Source: Schistosoma haematobium
Taxonomy: Eukaryota; Platyhelminthes; Trematoda; Strigeidida; Schistosomatidae
Reading direction: 5' to 3'
NCBI RefSeq assembly: GCF_000699445.3
Contig: NC_067202.1
Coordinates: forward strand, 6,930,458-6,994,457
Length of the DNA stretch: 64,000 nt
Both the position numbers and the translations under genes were made by a program. Positions within the stretch are counted from its first letter, which is position 1, and each line of letters starts with the position of its first letter. The notes under the pieces were generated by a model. It had not been told where the DNA came from and made no database searches. It was given only the letters and a program-made list of their open reading frames with translations. This document shows positions 40,001-46,000 of this stretch, one piece after another.

Positions 40001-43000
40001 AAATCTGATTGTTTTGTTTATCAATTATTCGGGCCTACTTGTTCTTCATTGTATTACCTTTAGTTTCCAATATCTCGCCCGCCAACAAAGCGGGCTTTCA
40101 ATCTTGAGGGAACTGATTCTCCCTGTGGGTAGTATTATTAATAGCAGCAACTTTTCAAACTGTGAAACTAGATGTTGTGAGTTCGAATCCACTAGGGAGC
40201 ATTAATTCCCTTTAGGACTCCAGATACTTCCTATTGACTCCGTTCAACTACTTAACTTATGATGTACTACCAATTTTTGTTAACTGACATATTTATAAAT
40301 CTAAAAAGAAAACTATTTTTGTTTCTATTTGCTTTCATTTATGTATAGATTCATAATTATTCACTTTTATGGTTTACTCTAACTAATCCACATGAAAATG
40401 ATATATCTGGTCAATTACAATATAGTCGTATAGTTTGGCCTAATCATCCGAAATTAATTGTAATCAACTTGAAATTATGTAATCAAAATACATGCGTAGA
40501 ATTGACAAATATTCAATTTGATTTAATGAATAGTGTAATAGGTCGATTATTAATTGATGCTAATCGAATTCAGTCTTTCAATCCAATAGGTAATCCATTA
40601 ATTTTGTTAAAAATAACGTATTGAATTTTATACTACTTAATTACTTTTAATTTTGTCAGAATGAGTTTTGTGGAGATTTTTAGTAAATTTCACAGGTTGA
40701 AATCATGAGTCAGTTGAAGCTAGACCACCATTGAAAACCTGGAAGCACTGGACGGCCGTTTCGTCCTAGTATGGGACTCCTCAGCAGTGCGCATCCACGA
40801 ACCCGCCCCCTGCAGGATTCGAACCCAGGACTAGGCGCAACTTTGTGGATTGGTTGAAGTTAGACATTAACACCGTTGGATGCCGGCTCAGTGGTCTAAT
40901 GGTTAAGTGCTCGCGCGCGAAGCCCGTAGGTCCTGGGTTCGAGCCACGCAGGGGGCGAGTTCGTGGATGCGCACTGCTGAGGAGTCCCATACTAGGACGA
41001 AACGGCCGTCCAGTGCTTCCAGGTTTTCAATGGTGGTCTAGCTTCAACTGACTCATGATTTCAACCTGTGAAATTTTAATTTTGTGTTTGTCAGTAATAT
41101 AATTATTAGTAAGCATTGTTTTTTGAAAGTGTTTAACGTTTATTTATGTGTATTGGTTGTTTGGATATTCCCATTGTTATGCCATGAATTAGAAATTGAT
41201 CAATCTTCGTTGGCATATGTGCATCCTGTGGGGGAATGATTCGATATTGACATTAGATTACAATTGTTTTTGAGCAAAGTTGGATGGAGGTTAATACTGA
41301 TATCTACGACGTGCGTTTCATCCTATTTAGAACTCATCAGTTGAGTGTATATGGATTTCTGGATCCCAGTGCTAGCCACCATCCAACTCTCACTAGAAAA
41401 GTTTGCCGTTTATATTATGTTTTTGACTGATCATATAATGAAGTAGGTAAGTCGGTTATTGTTGATTAAATATGTTCGTATAGTGGTTGAAGATGAGCTA
41501 TTGCCTGGTTGCTTAAAGTATGTAGTTTTCTAGATGGAGCATTTGTAATACGTTTCGCCAGGAGTCTGGTACACAAGACAGTAAAGAAGTGTCAAGAAAT
41601 AGGATCCTTTGATTGTCGGTAATTATGGAGTTTACTATTGGTTTAGACTTAGAATTTCCTGAGATGAATTATCCATATTGATCAAACTAGTTTAATCCCT
41701 TGCTCTCTCGGTTTATCTCTTTTATGGAATACCTTTCCCCCCTTGAAATCAATGAGGATAACTTCTATAGTATAAGTCAAATACACTCAACCTTATGAAG
41801 TCATTTGGAAGCAAGAAGTTCTCAGGTGTTTGTGGTTTGAATTTGTAGCACTTTGATATAAAAATAGATGCGTATACATCCACTCATATCTTCCAATAGG
41901 ATAGATTTATTATTTTACTTATATGACATTCTCACATAGCCTATCGTACTAACTGAATTGTTCTCATTGAAAATCTACATTCTTATCAATGAATATGTCA
42001 ATTTTACACAAGTTTTTACGTTAATTTACCGTCTTAACTTCTCTTAATGTTTAGTTATACACATATGGCGACGGTTGTACTTCATGAAAATTAGTTCAAG
42101 TTACAAACTTACCGCACTGAATGAGGTGAAACCAGTAACTTACCGTCAATGTTAAAGGCAAACATAGATATAAAATAATTATTTCATTTTGTCTGAGTGC
42201 AGGTTGATTACATCTTATGCTTGAAATGCAGAAGTTATCACCAACAGAATTAATGATTGTCGGCTTTATTGGATATTGATTGAAGTTTTAAATGTTGACT
42301 ATTGGTTTACCGATTTACGAACAAATCTGGAGTTGTTGATTGCACACTGGTGAATATAGTCTCTACAACTAATCCAAAAAATCTGTCTGAACTCAGTAGC
42401 TAAGTGGATAATGCGATGGCGTTTAAAGCAAACGGTATTGGGTTCTAGTTCCGGAGTCAATATCAACTCTGAAATGCAGGTACATCCAACTGACAAGTCT
42501 CAAATCATATGGGACGCTCATCATGGATTCCAATCCCAGCCATCATCCATCTCTACTTAAAATCTATGTCCAGTACCTTTTTAATTTTCGTTAGCTTTAC
42601 TGTTGACATTAATCCATGACGTAAATTCTCCTAAAATTAAGCTCATCTTTAAAAACTATTCAATTAATTAATTTGATCAGAAAGAAAAAAATACGAGGAT
42701 AAACATTATTATTAAAATCAGTGAAGGAAACTATTCAATAGTATTTCATATCGTAGGCTAACTTGGGTTGGATAGACTTTGATAACGAACGAACACTAGA
42801 CAGCTCTATCGTCCCAGTATTGAACTTCTCAGTAGTACAAACTTACAATTCCATGAGGAACCGAACCAAAATCACTTCATGTTATGATATTCTCAAACAA
42901 TCTTCACAACATTCTATAACAACAGTAATAGTTTAGTTACTGATATTTAAGTAGTATAGTTAGATACTATGACATAAATAACATAACTTGTAATGTAGAA

Positions 43001-46000
43001 TTTTCTTTAAACACATTTTATTACATTTTCAACTATCTTGTAATATATATATTTTTCCAACTTATATCAAACAGTACAATTGAAACCTCAATCAATCTGT
43101 ACAGTACAATTTGGCATAGATTTTGCTGGATTTTGTGATCCAATTGATTTAGATCTTATTTATGAAATGAAATCAAATGATTCATTGAATCATGAATTAT
43201 TACATAGATGGAGAATTTGTTTAAATCCACCAGCATCAGAATTAATACGACCTATTCATTTGAATGAAAAAGAATATTTTAACGAAAGATGTATGTCGAT
43301 TTTCTATTTATATTTATTATTATTATCATTATTATTATTATTATTATTAATGTTATCCGTTTCCTTACATAGATTTACGCGCTTAGTACTGTTCCATTCC
43401 TTGAGTTTAGACAACTTGTTAAATCATAAAGCAGTTTTCATTGTCCTTCTAGACCATATAATTATCACTTTCTTACTTACGCCTGTTACTCCCAATGGAG
43501 CATAGGCCACCAACCAGCATTCTCCAACCCACTCTGTTCTGGGCCTTCTTTTCTAGTTCTATCCAATTCTTGTTCATTTTACACATGTCTATCTCCATTT
43601 CCCGACGTAATGTGTTATTTGGTCTTCCTCTCCTCCCTTGGCCTTCAGGATTCCATGTGAGGGCTTGCCTTGTGATTCAGTTGGGTGCTTTCCTCAATGT
43701 GTGTCCTATCCACTTCCAGCACTTCTTCCTAATTTCTTCCTCCGCTGGGATCTGGTTTGTTTTTTCCCACAGTACGTTGTTGCTAATAGTGTCCGGCCAA
43801 TGGATCTGAAGTATTTTGCGTAGACAACTGTTAATAAACACTTATATCATCTGGATGATGGCTTCCGCAGTTCTCCAAGTTTCCGCTCCATACAGTAGGA
43901 CTGTCTTGACATTTGTATTGAAAATCCCAACCTTGGTGTTGGTTGATAGACAGTTGCTTTGAGTTCCAGATGTTCTTCAGTTGTAAATATGCTGCTCTTG
44001 CTCTACCGATCCGCGCCTTCACATCTGCATCAGATCCACCATGTTCATCGATGATGCTGCCCAAATATGTAAAGGTTTTTACATCTTCCAAATTATCACA
44101 GTATATTATAAAAGCGAGTGAAATCACATTTAAAAAAAAAATCCTTCTGTGGCAGAAGTCTAAATTAATTTACTAGTTTAGACTTCATCTAATCTTCTGA
44201 ATTTTTCATGTTCTTTTTTTCTCTCTCCAAATTTATTTCACTGGATTGTATTCCTTGAATAACATCTTCAAACCCTAATTTTTCCGATTATTGCTTCTAC
44301 TTTCACTACCTGTACCATTATGGGATCTGAATCGATAATTGCATCTCTGTGTTAATGTGGTATGGCAACTCGAACTGATGTACGTAAGTACGGAGTTCTA
44401 CGTTTTTACTGACTGACTGAAACTAATCTACTTGAAGTATTGGACATGTACAAAGTAGAGACTTGAGTACTGTTCTATAAATCTATGCTAGTTCTACGCA
44501 AACACTGTAATCATTTATGATCCGATCCGCATAATAATTGCTAAACGCTGTATTATTGGTTTATTTTAAATTGAAGTTTAACTGTTTATTATTATTATTA
44601 TTATTATTATTAATGGTTTTATTCAATATTATATTTTGGTACAATATAGAATTCTCAGCACAGGGTATTTCAACAAGTTACTTACGCAAAAAACAGTAAC
44701 AAATACAAAAAAAAGGAAAAAAAAGGTTTAAAAAGACCCCGAAAAACTGTACGACGTTTTAAATTAAAGACATGTTAAGAATGTAAGTTATTGACTAGGT
44801 TAACTTTAACTACTTGCTCGTCACAGAGTATATTTGCTAGGTAGAAACATTGCACAACTAATCTGTAGGATTTTTTGATTGGGATCATGAATCGATTAAT
44901 GTTAGAATACCATTGAAAACGTCGATGAAACCACTTTCACCGTACGTGATTTTTAGTGCGTTTTTTATTGATGTTTTTGTTTACTTTTTTCATCGACCAC
45001 TTTTATTTGTTAGTCTGTTTTCTTTTCTTTAAATTGACCAAAAATATTTGAGGTTATCTTAAATGTCATCGATTTACAATAATTATATTTTGTCTATGAC
45101 CTTTAGCAATTTGTTTCGTTCATTTAGTGAATAACTGCTGTATATTAGAATGTAATTTCCGCCAAAAATGAAAACTATTATAATAAGATGAATGTTTGGC
45201 AGATATACTAAAGCTGAAAATATCTATCGGAAGTATTTGAATGATAAGATTATAGTAATCAGTTAATTCAATATTATCGACACTTCAATGAATAAAAGTT
45301 ATTAAAAATAAGATGGATTACTTAATTTCACTTGGTATTGTTTGGCTTGTATCTTCCCATTGAGGTTTAAGACTGTGATTGGTCAGTCTGTTATTGGCAT
45401 ATGTGCATACTGTGCATATGCCTCGATATTGCCTTAATTCATAAGCTTTTTGTAAGCAATGATGGATAGTGGCTACTTAATATTCATAAGTAGTATAAAC
45501 TTTGAATAAGAAACAAAATAAGGATATAGAATCTTTTACATCATCTGAGTTGCAGTCAGTGGGAGAGTAGGCAGAGACGACGAAGAGGCAACGACGAGTG
45601 TCCCTATCTTTCCTAATCCTTACTCTTCCGTTTAGTCGGACAGCGCACAAACGACTGTCTACTGGGATCCAGTCTAAGAGTGCTAGTTCTGCTCTAGGAC
45701 GCAATGCTATATCTACGCCAGCGAGGTCACGGGATGCAGCATCTGGGCTTCCAGATACATGGGAGCGTGACGGCAGAGCCCAAGGGACAGCTGCTTGAGG
45801 CCGGTCGCTCACGGCCTTTCCGTGGAAGTATTTTAGTGTGTTAGATCCGTTCTTCAAAGGGCCTTACCGCCGGAGACGGAAATCCGTGAGGTAAGGTGAG
45901 GTGTGACATTTTTAGGGTCGACCTTTTCTAACCCTATCCTTCCTTGTGAGAAGGCAGCATCGCTTCAGATGCTGGTTGTCCGAGGGAAACACCTTACTGC

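Larger units (their letters stand above)
40685..41076. repeat. palindrome made of two opposed SINE type B copies
   Basis: The left arm (40685-40832, minus copy) and right arm (40929-41076, plus copy) are about 148 bases each and near-perfect reverse complements. By eye there are about five differences, four of them clustered by box B. A ~96-base spacer holds the tRNA-like head of the plus copy. The structure starts 95 bases after the exon 20 donor. In the AP3B pre-mRNA it would form a very stable hairpin. Confidence 0.92.

Noticed and set aside
40881..40950. Possible true tRNA gene
   Set aside because: Box A and B are present, but acceptor-stem pairing is absent and the sequence continues into the SINE ribozyme and tail. 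It is a SINE head.
43290..43505. Leucine-rich extension of the exon 21 frame (apparent membrane segment)
   Set aside because: It comes from a (TTA)n repeat just inside intron 21, after a good donor. It is not part of the protein.
43495..43823. Two overlapping plus-strand frames with hydrophobic stretches, like membrane proteins
   Set aside because: They are antisense shadows of the RTE family 1 fragment at 43469-44090. The real homology is on the minus strand.
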